The position numbers were made by a program, and so were the translations under genes. Positions 6,451-14,044 of a stretch of DNA of 14,044 nucleotides are shown piece by piece. The stretch covers positions 1 to 14,044 of the forward strand of contig CAYXJR010000100.1 in the NCBI GenBank assembly GCA_964465145.1, written 5' to 3'. The notes under the pieces are model-generated. The model had not been told where the DNA came from. It made no database searches and was given only the letters and a program-made list of their open reading frames with translations. This stretch comes from JAUVKA01 sp964465145 (GTDB lineage Bacteria; Bacteroidota; Bacteroidia; Bacteroidales; UBA12481). The stretch's first letter is position 1, and every line of letters starts with the position of its first letter.

Positions 6451-9054
6451 CTACCTTATCTTCACTATTTTCTGCACCTTGACGGTATCTCCTGCTCTCA
6501 AACGCAGATAATAAACTCCGTCTGTTATTTGCCCTGCAATCCACTCTATATGATATTCTCCTGCAGCTTGATTGGCCGAAACCAGGGTTTTGATCTTTTG
6601 TCCCGAAAGGTTATAGATACCCAGGTCGACATCATTTTCGGCTGAAAATTTATTCCCGGAATAAGCAGGGATAGTGTAACTAATTTTGGTGGAATTACGG
6701 AAAGGATTAGGGTATGCCTTGACAAAGCTAAACTCGACTGGAGAATTGCCAGGATACTGAATCCCAGAATAAAGCTCGCCATAAAGTTCTCTTCCAGGTA
6801 TATAAGCTTTCCCCTCCACATCAGCCAGGTAAACATTCGCCCAATCAGGACGAGAGGGTAAATTCCCTTCTTCGATTAATTTGGTCCAGCGCTCATCAGT
6901 AAGCCGGTCGAAGTCGTCCGTTATGGTCTCATAATAGGACATCACAGGACCAACATAGGCCATCGCCTGGAAATTGTTCGAGGGTGATTCTGCCAGGAAG
7001 ACTCCGAGGTTAATCCGCCCCACACCCACATGAAGGACGCGGCCTACAACATTACCGGCACAATCCGTTGGTTGTGTGTGGACATCAGCCACCAGGAAGT
7101 CAGATTCAAGTGGGTCAGTCGTATACCTGGGCCCGCCATCGGAATCGTATAACAGATCAACATACCAACCGTTGAACTCCGGGCCACTAACGTTTCCCTC
7201 AATAAGCATATCGCCCAGGAAACTTTCTTCATCTTCACTCAGTGGCTGACCATTCAATTCCTTCTGAGCTACCTCCTCAAGAATGGCCATACTTTTCTTA
7301 ACATCCTGGAAGTAGTCGGCTACGCTCTGGTAGGTAGAATACCCATGAATATTCCTAAACACATCAAAGGTTTCTGCCTTCTCGGCAAAAACTGCTATCT
7401 GCCTGTAAAAAGCCGGATAAGGTTCAACATAAGCATGCGGGAACATGCACTCTCCTCCATGAGTGTAGGACTGCTTGGCATAAAGAAGATTATCATGTCT
7501 TAACTGGGTCCAGGATGCCAACTGGGTGTTTATTTTTTGTTGCTGCCATGCTACAGTCTGCATGAACAATGGAAGTTCATTGTTTTTCCCGGAAGGATTA
7601 AGCAGGCGGATGGCTTGCAGCCAATTGTTGTAGAGGGATTCTTCCCAGAAATCATCATCAAAGGCATCCACAAGGTACCGTAAGCCAGCCAATTGAGAGG
7701 CATAATTCCAGGTTTCCAACTCCCCTCTTAATAATGGGAGGGCGTTATCATTTCCCAATACAAATATAGCGTCCAGGGGATCCGGCATCATGCGGCATAT
7801 CTTAGTATCCTCGTAAATAACATTATCATAAACAAGCTTATAAAATATGTAGGAGTCGATGATAAATCTTTGCCCCATCAGACGGTATGAAACTGGTAAC
7901 GGCGTCGGTTCAAGGGTGTCTGGATTGCCTTTCAAATATCCCGACAGGATTTTTTGCTGGTACTCAGGAGAACTAAGCAGGGCATCCTGGAATGAATCAA
8001 AATTGGAATCGTCAAGCAAAAATTCGGGCCCGGTGACTCCAAGATCTCTAACCAGGTTCGAAAAATCTGAAGGGCGCAAATTATCGCTCTCTCCCACCAT
8101 GAAAGCAATAATTCGGTCAATCTCGCTTATTCCACCCATAGTTTCCGACTCTTCAATCAGTTCATTTAAAAGAAGTGCCGCAATATTCAGGCGTCGCAAA
8201 CCTTCCCTTGTAAAGCCAGCCTCATACCATTCTTTGGGAGCTTCTGCCAGTACAAATTCCATACGGCCCAACCACATCATACATTTGAAATATCCATGCA
8301 ATTCCTCATACCTTGCATAATGCCCCCTTATAGTGAACTGGCTGAAATCAAGCAGCCTGTCAATATCCGTGAAAAGCGGCATCGAAACAAAAGCCTCCGA
8401 TTGGATGGCTTCCCATACCTCATTCACTATTGCTTTGTCGGCAAAATGAGGCTCAGCCAATTTCTTGTCCATCAGAGATTTAGCTATGGTCACATAAAGA
8501 TCAGCATCAGCAAGGGATGGCTGAAAACGGGGATCACCTCCATATTTATTTATCAAAGAGGGGATACCTGTATAGAGCACATCAATATCTCTTGCCAATT
8601 CCGGCTTCAATACCTGCAACTCCATATCCCTCAATAGATTGTCATACGAAATATGAAGAGCATGCAGAATAGCATCTGTCGAAACAAAAACAGGCAAGTC
8701 CTTTTGGAAAATATCATCCAGGGCCGGAGTAATTTTATCGAAGCTAAGACGCTCAGAAACCATAAAATGATTCTCCATCAAGAGGGTCAATTCGGATTCT
8801 GTTAGATTATATTTTTCGATTATTGAATCCAAAAAGGATATATTTGATATAAGGGTTCCATCCTTAATTTCAGAATATAAGGGAACCTGGGAAGCATGCC
8901 TGGCTATAAAGTCTTCGGCATCAAGATTTCTATTATCCTGCAAAAATTGCAGGTACTTTTCCACATTGAAGCCGCTTTGTGCGACACTCATCTGAGGAAA
9001 AGTGATTACCAAAATAAGAAAGACCCATATCAAGTGAAAAATGTCTTTTTTCAT
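6451..9054 (-). CDS. Secreted DUF3160 protein with T9SS type A sorting domain
   Basis: From the ATG at 9054 this is an 867-residue protein starting with a signal peptide (MKKDIFHLIWVFLILVITFPQMSVAQ). The body matches the DUF3160 family of unknown function. Hallmarks are LPVFVSTDAILHALHISYD (about 120-138), GHYARY and YFKCMMWLGR (about 244-264), and LRHDNLLYAKQSYTHGGE (about 517-534). The last 85-90 residues are a T9SS sorting domain: AYPNPFRNSTKISYTIP, then VDLGIYNLSGQKI, then DGVYYLRL ending KIVKIR. The protein should be exported by Sec, carried across the outer membrane by T9SS, and released or surface-anchored. An alternative start at 9078 adds eight residues (MHTLINTA) ahead of the signal peptide and is less likely. 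No catalytic motif that I recognise is present; conserved His and Arg residues in DUF3160 might bind metal or ligand, but this is a guess. Confidence 0.88.
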   Translation of the reverse strand: MKKDIFHLIWVFLILVITFPQMSVAQSGFNVEKYLQFLQDNRNLDAEDFIARHASQVPLYSEIKDGTLISNISFLDSIIEKYNLTESELTLLMENHFMVSERLSFDKITPALDDIFQKDLPVFVSTDAILHALHISYDNLLRDMELQVLKPELARDIDVLYTGIPSLINKYGGDPRFQPSLADADLYVTIAKSLMDKKLAEPHFADKAIVNEVWEAIQSEAFVSMPLFTDIDRLLDFSQFTIRGHYARYEELHGYFKCMMWLGRMEFVLAEAPKEWYEAGFTREGLRRLNIAALLLNELIEESETMGGISEIDRIIAFMVGESDNLRPSDFSNLVRDLGVTGPEFLLDDSNFDSFQDALLSSPEYQQKILSGYLKGNPDTLEPTPLPVSYRLMGQRFIIDSYIFYKLVYDNVIYEDTKICRMMPDPLDAIFVLGNDNALPLLRGELETWNYASQLAGLRYLVDAFDDDFWEESLYNNWLQAIRLLNPSGKNNELPLFMQTVAWQQQKINTQLASWTQLRHDNLLYAKQSYTHGGECMFPHAYVEPYPAFYRQIAVFAEKAETFDVFRNIHGYSTYQSVADYFQDVKKSMAILEEVAQKELNGQPLSEDEESFLGDMLIEGNVSGPEFNGWYVDLLYDSDGGPRYTTDPLESDFLVADVHTQPTDCAGNVVGRVLHVGVGRINLGVFLAESPSNNFQAMAYVGPVMSYYETITDDFDRLTDERWTKLIEEGNLPSRPDWANVYLADVEGKAYIPGRELYGELYSGIQYPGNSPVEFSFVKAYPNPFRNSTKISYTIPAYSGNKFSAENDVDLGIYNLSGQKIKTLVSANQAAGEYHIEWIAGQITDGVYYLRLRAGDTVKVQKIVKIR

Positions 9055-9241
9055 GGCCGTATTAATTAAAGTGTGCATGACCGTCCTAGCCGATACAAGT
9101 TACGGCTATTTATTTTCAGAAGCAAGGGATAAGCGGCTGCTCCCGACCATCAGGATAAATCACCCAAAACTTGTATTATATTGAATTTCTGGTAACTTCA
9201 ATTATTGTTTCGACTAGTATTGTTTACAACAAGCAGTATTT
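9055..9241. promoter_or_regulatory. Divergent intergenic/promoter region between DUF3160 gene and TonB receptor
   Basis: These 187 bp must hold promoters in both directions. For the minus strand, TTG (9123-9125), a 20-nt spacer and TAACTTG (9096-9102) form a fair Bacteroidota promoter. For the plus strand, TTG-N19-TATTGTTT at about 9180-9210 is a weak match. An 8-bp inverted pair, ATACAAGT (9093-9100) and ACTTGTAT (9169-9176), lies between the two starts and could mark a shared regulator, but pairs this short also arise by chance. Confidence 0.4.
9087..9108. repeat. Inverted repeat TAGCCG-N10-CGGCTA over a candidate -7 box
   Basis: Perfect 6-bp arms at 9087-9092 and 9103-9108 enclose 10 nt. 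On the minus strand the enclosed segment carries the candidate -7 element TAACTTG of the DUF3160 gene. This geometry suits an operator for a dimeric regulator. The arms are short, so chance occurrence cannot be excluded. Confidence 0.4.
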
Positions 9242-11503
9242 ATGAGAAAACTTATTTCTTTTGGTTTGTATTTCTTCCTTTCGTCAACCCTGTTGTATTC
9301 ACAGAATACCGGTGTTATTGAAGGCTTGATATTGGATTCAAGAACTGGTGAGCCCCTACCGGCTGCACATATTTTTATCCCTGAGGGGAAAGGGGACCTG
9401 GCAGATCAGGACGGAAAATTTCAGCTCACTTTGCCGGTTGGCAACTATAATCTTCATGCTCAGTTCATTGGTTATATAGCGTTTATCAGAAGAATAATTA
9501 TAACCGAAAACGATACACTAACTTTAAACATTGCATTAACACCATCCATTGAGATACTTGAAGAGGTTGTTGTTACCGCTGAAAAATCAGAACAAAAAAT
9601 AACTGATGTCAATGTTTCTATGGCAATCCTCAAGCCGAAACAAATTGAACGGCTTAGTACTACCTCCCTTGACAGGGCTTTGAGGCAGGTGCCTGGAGTA
9701 GAAATACTGGACGGCCAGCCGAGTATACGTGGAGGAAGCAGCTTTAGTTACGGGGCAGGAAGCAGGGTTTTGGTACTGGTTGATGACCTGCCTCTGATAT
9801 CAGGAGATGCGGGACATGTTCAATGGAGTTTCCTCCCCATGGAAAACCTTTCCCAGGTGGAAATTATTAAGGGAGCTTCCTCCGTACTTTATGGATCATC
9901 TGCATTAAATGGTGTAATCAATCTGCGCTACAAAAACCCTGGGGAGCGGCCAGAAACTTCGGTCAGGCTTTTCTCAGGGTCCTACCTTTCCCCGAAGCGA
10001 AAAGAATTAATCTGGTGGGATACCCCACGATTGTTTGCCGGAAGCTCATTTTCCCATTCCAGGAAAGCGGGCAATTTGGGTATTATAGCAGGGGGTTATC
10101 TGTTCCAGGACAAAGGATATCGCGAAGATGAATATAAAAAGCAGGCACGTTTAAATGCCAAACTCACCTATCGTTCAAAATCGTTGAGCGGATTGACTTA
10201 TGGTTTAAATACAAGTCTGATGATGCAAAACCAGGGCGACTTTTTTCTCTGGGAAAATGCAGATTCAGGAGCATACAGGCAAAATCCAGCTGGTACTTCA
10301 TTTGCAAAAGGATTCAGGATGTACCTGGATCCTTCGGTCAGCTATTATACCGAAAAAGGAGGTAGACACAGCCTGAATACCCGCTATTACAAGACTGTTA
10401 ACCAAATGCCTGAAAATGAAGATAAAAACAGTCAGTTTTATCTATTACTCGGAGAATACAGGTATCAGAAAAAATTCACGGAAAATATAGGCTGGACTAT
10501 TGGGACCTCCATTAATTATTCCAGGGTTCATTCCAACCTTTATGGAGATCATTCAAAAATGGAAGCTGCCATGTTTACACAGCTAAGCGCCACCTTTTTT
10601 ACACGTTTCAAATATAATGCCGGCTTCAGGTGGGAAACTTACAGGCTGGATGAAATCAGTGAAAACTCAAGGCCAGTTTTCAGAACGGGCCTGAATTATC
10701 AATTGTTTTCGCATACTTTTCTTAGATTATCAGCAGGCCAGGGTTACCGGTTTCCTTCCATTGCCGAGAAATTTACCGCTACTCAGGTTGGCGCCCTCAA
10801 TATTTTCCCCAACCCCGAATTGAAGTCGGAAACGGCCTTCAGCGCTGATGCAGGACTGATACAAGGATATCAGCTGGGATCTTTGAAAGGATTTATTGAC
10901 CTGTCACTTTTCCGCAGCAAATATGTTAATATGATTGAATACACCTTTGGAGTGTACATTCCGGAAGGTGTCATCATACCAACACTGGAACATGTTGGTT
11001 TTAAGGCATTAAATGTGGGTCAGGCACAGATAACAGGACTTGAAGTGATTGTTAATGCAGAAAAAAGTTTTGGGGAATTTATTTCCACCATCCAGGGTGG
11101 ATACACCTATATAAATCCCATCGATCTGAGTATTGATAAGGACAGCACGGCGAGCAACTTCCTAAAATACCGGTTCCGGCATTCGTTGAAGGCTGATATT
11201 TCTGTCGAATGGCGCAGATGGGCCCTTGGGGCTAATCTGATTCACAACAGTTTTATGGAGCAGGTGGATTCTGTTTTCGTTGACCCATTATTCGGTAACA
11301 TGATTCTGCCCGGGTACCCTGAATACCGACGGAACAACCAGAAAGGATATACAACTGTTGATCTGTATTTTTCGAGGGATATATTGAAGGAGGCTCAATT
11401 ATCCCTTATCTGCAAAAACCTCTTCAACGTGGAATATATGGGCAGGCCGGGAGATATCCAGCCTCACAGGAGTATTACATTACAATTCCTTTTAAACCTT
11501 TAG
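9242..11503 (+). CDS. TonB-dependent outer-membrane receptor
   Basis: This 753-residue receptor has a signal peptide (1-20, ending LLYSQ) and a CarboxypepD-regulatory-like/CNA-B-type domain (about 24-100, TGVIEGLILDSRTGEPLPAA). A probable TonB-box-like segment (LEEVVVTAEK, 107-116) follows. The plug domain (about 118-230) has LDRALRQVPGVEI, SIRGGSSFSYG, VLVLVDDLPL and VEIIKGASSVLYGSSALNGVINL. The remainder is a 22-strand-type beta barrel with YRFPSIAEKF and NPELKSETAFSADAG in the usual place and a C-terminal NLFNVEYMGRPGDIQPHRSITLQFLLNL. The length fits siderophore, cobalamin or other micronutrient receptors (the CirA/BtuB/FepA size class) rather than the 1000-residue SusC type, and no SusD neighbour is present. 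Substrate is unknown. It is divergent from the DUF3160 gene and stops 8 bp before the convergent T9SS cargo gene, so it is likely transcribed alone. No Shine-Dalgarno precedes the ATG. Confidence 0.94.
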   Translation: MRKLISFGLYFFLSSTLLYSQNTGVIEGLILDSRTGEPLPAAHIFIPEGKGDLADQDGKFQLTLPVGNYNLHAQFIGYIAFIRRIIITENDTLTLNIALTPSIEILEEVVVTAEKSEQKITDVNVSMAILKPKQIERLSTTSLDRALRQVPGVEILDGQPSIRGGSSFSYGAGSRVLVLVDDLPLISGDAGHVQWSFLPMENLSQVEIIKGASSVLYGSSALNGVINLRYKNPGERPETSVRLFSGSYLSPKRKELIWWDTPRLFAGSSFSHSRKAGNLGIIAGGYLFQDKGYREDEYKKQARLNAKLTYRSKSLSGLTYGLNTSLMMQNQGDFFLWENADSGAYRQNPAGTSFAKGFRMYLDPSVSYYTEKGGRHSLNTRYYKTVNQMPENEDKNSQFYLLLGEYRYQKKFTENIGWTIGTSINYSRVHSNLYGDHSKMEAAMFTQLSATFFTRFKYNAGFRWETYRLDEISENSRPVFRTGLNYQLFSHTFLRLSAGQGYRFPSIAEKFTATQVGALNIFPNPELKSETAFSADAGLIQGYQLGSLKGFIDLSLFRSKYVNMIEYTFGVYIPEGVIIPTLEHVGFKALNVGQAQITGLEVIVNAEKSFGEFISTIQGGYTYINPIDLSIDKDSTASNFLKYRFRHSLKADISVEWRRWALGANLIHNSFMEQVDSVFVDPLFGNMILPGYPEYRRNNQKGYTTVDLYFSRDILKEAQLSLICKNLFNVEYMGRPGDIQPHRSITLQFLLNL

Positions 11504-11511
11504 AAGAAATA

Positions 11512-12279
11512 TTACCGGCTTTTTACCAGTCGTCCTTTCAAAGATCCCTGCTCCCTGATTATTGCATAGGAGTAATATCCGGGTGGGAGTGACCCTCCAT
11601 CATAATTAAAATAATTAAGCCCTGAGGCAGATATTATCTTTTCCCTGTAAATTATCTTTCCCAGCATATTGAAAATAACCAGTTCTGTTTCACCAGTTGA
11701 AGGCGATATGAAACCTATCCTGGTGGCGGATTCAAAAGGATTCGGGTATGGATTTATAAGGGCAAAATCCGGGCTGTTTTGATAATTTATTGAAGTTGAA
11801 GGCTCAATTATCATGAATACTGAGGTGCTGTCTGTTTGAGCCGGCAGTGAAATTAAGGTCGTAAAAACCATAATAAACGGAGTGACAGTAATTTTTAAAT
11901 AATATGTACCTGATTGTAACGGCACACCGGATATAGAAACACAATAGGCCTGGTTAGGAAAGAACTCCATGTGCTCAGAAGAATAATTAATCCCGGGGGG
12001 AAGATTTCCTACGGCATCCAGCCTGATTTTCACCAGCCCGATAACATTTTGTTCAAGAGCAGCGGAATCCGGGGCGATTATTGTAATGTGTTCCTCATAA
12101 GCCTGTCCAACTGTTCCCGTTGCCAGTACCGCAGGGCAGATCTGTCCTGGTTCATTAATATCAATGCAGTTCTCAGTATCCGGAATACACTGGGAGATAG
12201 TTTGATAGGGATGACCGACAAGCACCAGGAGGAAGATCATACCACGGACCAAAGATTTACATAATCGAATTGTTTTCAT
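11512..12279 (-). CDS. Secreted Ig-like protein with T9SS type A sorting domain
   Basis: The 255-residue protein starts with a signal peptide (hydrophobic 13-22, likely cleaved near SQ-C at 30/31). Residues about 48-135 resemble a bacterial putative-Ig (He_PIG-like) domain: GTVGQAYEEHITI, VGNLPPGINYS, FFPNQAYCVSISGVPLQSGTYYLKITV. The domain occurs singly here and has paired cysteines in the N-terminal part (C31, C38, C48, C113). Residues about 176-255 are a T9SS sorting domain (NPYPNPFESATRIGFISPS, VIFNMLGKIIY, LPPGYYSYAII, ending GRLVKSR). The protein should be secreted by T9SS, probably as a small surface or matrix protein; no enzymatic motif is visible. Its 3' end faces the TonB receptor gene with only 8 bp between stops and no hairpin between them, so transcripts may overlap. 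Confidence 0.85.
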   Translation of the reverse strand: MKTIRLCKSLVRGMIFLLVLVGHPYQTISQCIPDTENCIDINEPGQICPAVLATGTVGQAYEEHITIIAPDSAALEQNVIGLVKIRLDAVGNLPPGINYSSEHMEFFPNQAYCVSISGVPLQSGTYYLKITVTPFIMVFTTLISLPAQTDSTSVFMIIEPSTSINYQNSPDFALINPYPNPFESATRIGFISPSTGETELVIFNMLGKIIYREKIISASGLNYFNYDGGSLPPGYYSYAIIREQGSLKGRLVKSR

Positions 12280-12466
12280 TTTTCTAAGATACGACCTATC
12301 AGTCAGATATTATCTGCCGGAGTAGAAAATAATTTAAGCAGACCATTCAGGTATTCCTATTAACATTCATATAATAAACCTATTAAACGACAGAAATCTT
12401 TCAAAGGGGGTTTATGCCCTTTGAAAGATCTGGATAAAGATTTTGGATACTTACAGGATCTAATTC
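12280..12466. other. Intergenic region holding a strong hairpin
   Basis: This 187-bp AT-rich spacer lies between the porin stop and the start of the Ig-like T9SS cargo gene, both on the minus strand. It contains the 13-bp-stem hairpin at 12396-12429. It should also hold the promoter of the T9SS cargo gene, but I find only a partial TAnnTTTG match (TAGGTTTA on the minus strand near 12377-12384). Confidence 0.45.
12396..12429 (-). terminator. Probable intrinsic terminator of the FadL-family porin gene
   Basis: A perfect 13-bp stem (ATCTTTCAAAGGG at 12396-12408, its complement at 12417-12429) closes an 8-nt loop. It starts 38 bp beyond the porin stop codon. On the minus strand the stem is followed by TTCTGTCGTTT, a weak U-tract. 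Position and symmetry fit a terminator; the interrupted U-tract lowers certainty. Confidence 0.6.
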
Positions 12467-13942
12467 CTAATTTTCAAATGAAAAACTAAGACCTACAGAA
12501 ACCAGCCACACACTTTTATCATAGGTTTCAGTGACAGAAATAGAATTTCCACCAAGATTATGTGGATAACCTCTAAATCCATCTGCATACATAGTATAAA
12601 AAGCACCAAGATCTATATCAAGTACAGGTAAAATACTGATACCAAATCCCCCACCAAAACTGTTGGTATCAAGATCAAATCTTTGGTCGCTCTGATAAAG
12701 ATCGTTTACTCCGGTTTTGGTCATTAACCAACCAGCACTCAGACGAAACTTATCGGTAATACCATATTCAATTCCGAGAGCATATTCAATGAAGTTCTTA
12801 TCGATCATTGCCACTTCCGAATCCAAACTGCCGTCATAATCAGTGTTCTTATCGAAGTAATAATGGATTCCCGTTGAAATCAGTACTTTATCAACTGGTT
12901 TTAAGCTGGCTCCAACGACAAGTTGTGCCGGCATATCAGCAACAACAGCAGATTCACTTACGAACATTCCTCCTGCATCTTTTCCGTCAATTACAGTAGT
13001 TGCAAGTTCGAGTTTAGTCTTGAATTCATATTTCACCGCGAGGTTAATCATATCATTGGGCGCAAAATTTAAACTGACAATCGGGGTAATACCAGTACCT
13101 TTTCTTATAACATCAGCTTCCAGGTCAGTTTGAACATCTAAGGCACTTGCTGTACCTTGTAAGGAAAGGACATTTGGATTAGTAGGACCTACAATTGGTA
13201 TTAGTACCCCTGCGATTAATCTCAGATAATTTCCAGGAGTTTGAATGCCGCCATATATTGTAGGAGCGTCAATAGTAACATCCTTAACATGTCCTTGATA
13301 GGTATTTTTGGCGCTTACATACCGTGCACCGATTGCCAGGGACAACATATCACTAACCTCATAAGAAACATTGGCCTGATAACCAAAATAGATCGAACTG
13401 ACCTTGAAAAAAATATCTGAGTGATAGCCGGAAACATTTCTGAATCCGGGATCAGGAGCACCCAAACCTACAATCGTTGCATCCAGTGGAGCAAGCTGAG
13501 ATTGCAACATAGGAACCAGGTCAGCAACCATTATCTCAAAGGAAGGCAAGCCATCCGCAAACTCTGCTCCGCCGCCTCCGCCTATCGGATTAAAGCCAAA
13601 TGAAATGGCTATTTTCCCCATCTTATAAGCTCCGTAGAAACTAGGAAAGAATGGGGCTTTAACGATCCCTGTATAATTAAAGGTTGGATCACTAAGGAAC
13701 TGATAATTGTTCCCAATAGTTTGAGTCTGATTAATGGTTTGGTTGTTAAGTGAAAGATAAAAGCCATCCTTCAACCTGGTTAATCCCGCAGGATTGTAAT
13801 ATACGCCATCAATTCCCAGTGTCGCATCCCTACATTGAAATCTGGTAAACAGGGCACTTTGATTTGTGTTTGTTACTAATCCACCAGCAAATAGGCCGGC
13901 GAATGAGGAAAGGCCAATGAATAAAACAAATATTTTTTTCAT
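12467..13942 (-). CDS. OmpP1/FadL/TodX family outer-membrane transporter
   Basis: This 491-residue protein belongs to the FadL family of 14-stranded outer-membrane channels that take up hydrophobic molecules such as fatty acids or aromatics. A signal peptide is likely cleaved near LFA-GG (19/20). The mature N-terminus carries the hallmark segment GGLVTNTNQSA followed by RDATLGIDGVYYNPAGLTRL (about 38-57) and FYLSLNNQTI; NPAG is the conserved hatch-region motif. Later segments fit barrel strands of the family: MLSLAIGARYVSAKNTY, INLAVKYEFKTKLELAT, PAQLVVGASLKPVDKVLISTGIHYYFDKN, and FRLSAGWLMTKTG. The C-terminus (WLVSVGLSFSFEN) is an aromatic-rich final strand. Length is normal. It is separated from the downstream T9SS cargo gene by a hairpin, so it is probably monocistronic. 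The natural ligand in this organism is unknown. Confidence 0.93.
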   Translation of the reverse strand: MKKIFVLFIGLSSFAGLFAGGLVTNTNQSALFTRFQCRDATLGIDGVYYNPAGLTRLKDGFYLSLNNQTINQTQTIGNNYQFLSDPTFNYTGIVKAPFFPSFYGAYKMGKIAISFGFNPIGGGGGAEFADGLPSFEIMVADLVPMLQSQLAPLDATIVGLGAPDPGFRNVSGYHSDIFFKVSSIYFGYQANVSYEVSDMLSLAIGARYVSAKNTYQGHVKDVTIDAPTIYGGIQTPGNYLRLIAGVLIPIVGPTNPNVLSLQGTASALDVQTDLEADVIRKGTGITPIVSLNFAPNDMINLAVKYEFKTKLELATTVIDGKDAGGMFVSESAVVADMPAQLVVGASLKPVDKVLISTGIHYYFDKNTDYDGSLDSEVAMIDKNFIEYALGIEYGITDKFRLSAGWLMTKTGVNDLYQSDQRFDLDTNSFGGGFGISILPVLDIDLGAFYTMYADGFRGYPHNLGGNSISVTETYDKSVWLVSVGLSFSFEN

Positions 13943-13964
13943 TTTTTAAGGGTTATGGTTTATC

Positions 13965-13972
13965 CAAAAATA
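13965..13972 (-). promoter_or_regulatory. Candidate -7 box TATTTTTG upstream of the porin gene
   Basis: On the minus strand TATTTTTG matches the Bacteroidota -7 consensus TAnnTTTG exactly and lies 22 nt before the ATG at 13942. A TTG sits 30 nt further upstream, longer than the usual spacing, so only the -7 element is supported. The region is AT-rich, which raises the odds of a chance match. Confidence 0.35.
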
Positions 13973-14044
13973 TATATATCTATTTTAATAACCTAACCTG
14001 GACAAGCCAGAACCAAAAAGGAATAAAGTTGTAACTTTTCACTA

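Noticed and set aside
7859..8320. 153-codon open frame on the plus strand inside the DUF3160 gene
   Set aside because: Antisense to a well-conserved stretch of the DUF3160 domain; product is Ser/Arg-rich with no signal peptide or motif.
9242..11503. TonB receptor considered as SusC of a polysaccharide utilisation locus
   Set aside because: At 753 residues it is shorter than SusC proteins and has no SusD partner on either side.

Overview
The window is about 14 kb of chromosomal DNA from a member of the Bacteroidota, most likely an anaerobic or environmental Bacteroidales-like lineage. The reasons are three copies of the type IX secretion (T9SS) C-terminal sorting domain, a TonB-dependent receptor with an N-terminal carboxypeptidase-regulatory-like domain, a FadL-type porin of the Bacteroidota kind, AT-rich starts without Shine-Dalgarno sequences, and promoter-like boxes of the TTTG/TAnnTTTG type. 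I see no rRNA, tRNA, CRISPR array, phage module or insertion sequence.

Layout. On the plus strand, 181-1908 encodes a multidomain membrane protein. I read it as an ECF-transporter-like S domain, an EcfT-like domain and a THEP1-type P-loop NTPase fused in one chain. Four minus-strand loci follow: a lipoprotein sulfatase (2065-3510), a membrane-anchored DUF2817 (M14-like) zinc carboxypeptidase (3702-4946), a broken T9SS cargo gene whose body (5337-6209) and sorting domain (5047-5334) lie in different frames, and a large secreted DUF3160 protein with a T9SS tail (6451-9054). A 187-bp divergent intergenic region separates the last from a plus-strand TonB-dependent receptor (9242-11503). The receptor converges, with only 8 bp between stop codons, on a small Ig-like T9SS cargo (11512-12279). 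A FadL/OMPP1 porin (12467-13942) closes the window and is followed on its own strand by a strong hairpin.

How the genes relate. There is no obvious single operon; spacers of 100-240 bp separate most genes. The shared theme is the cell envelope: outer-membrane uptake (TonB receptor, FadL porin), inner-membrane uptake (the S-T-NTPase fusion) and exported hydrolases or surface proteins (sulfatase, DUF2817 peptidase, T9SS cargos). The receptor and the fused transporter could in principle serve the same micronutrient, but they are 7 kb apart and not co-transcribed, so this is only a possibility.

The most unusual item is the 575-residue fusion, which seems to join transporter membrane modules to a non-ABC NTPase. 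The second is the T9SS gene split at 5334-5339.
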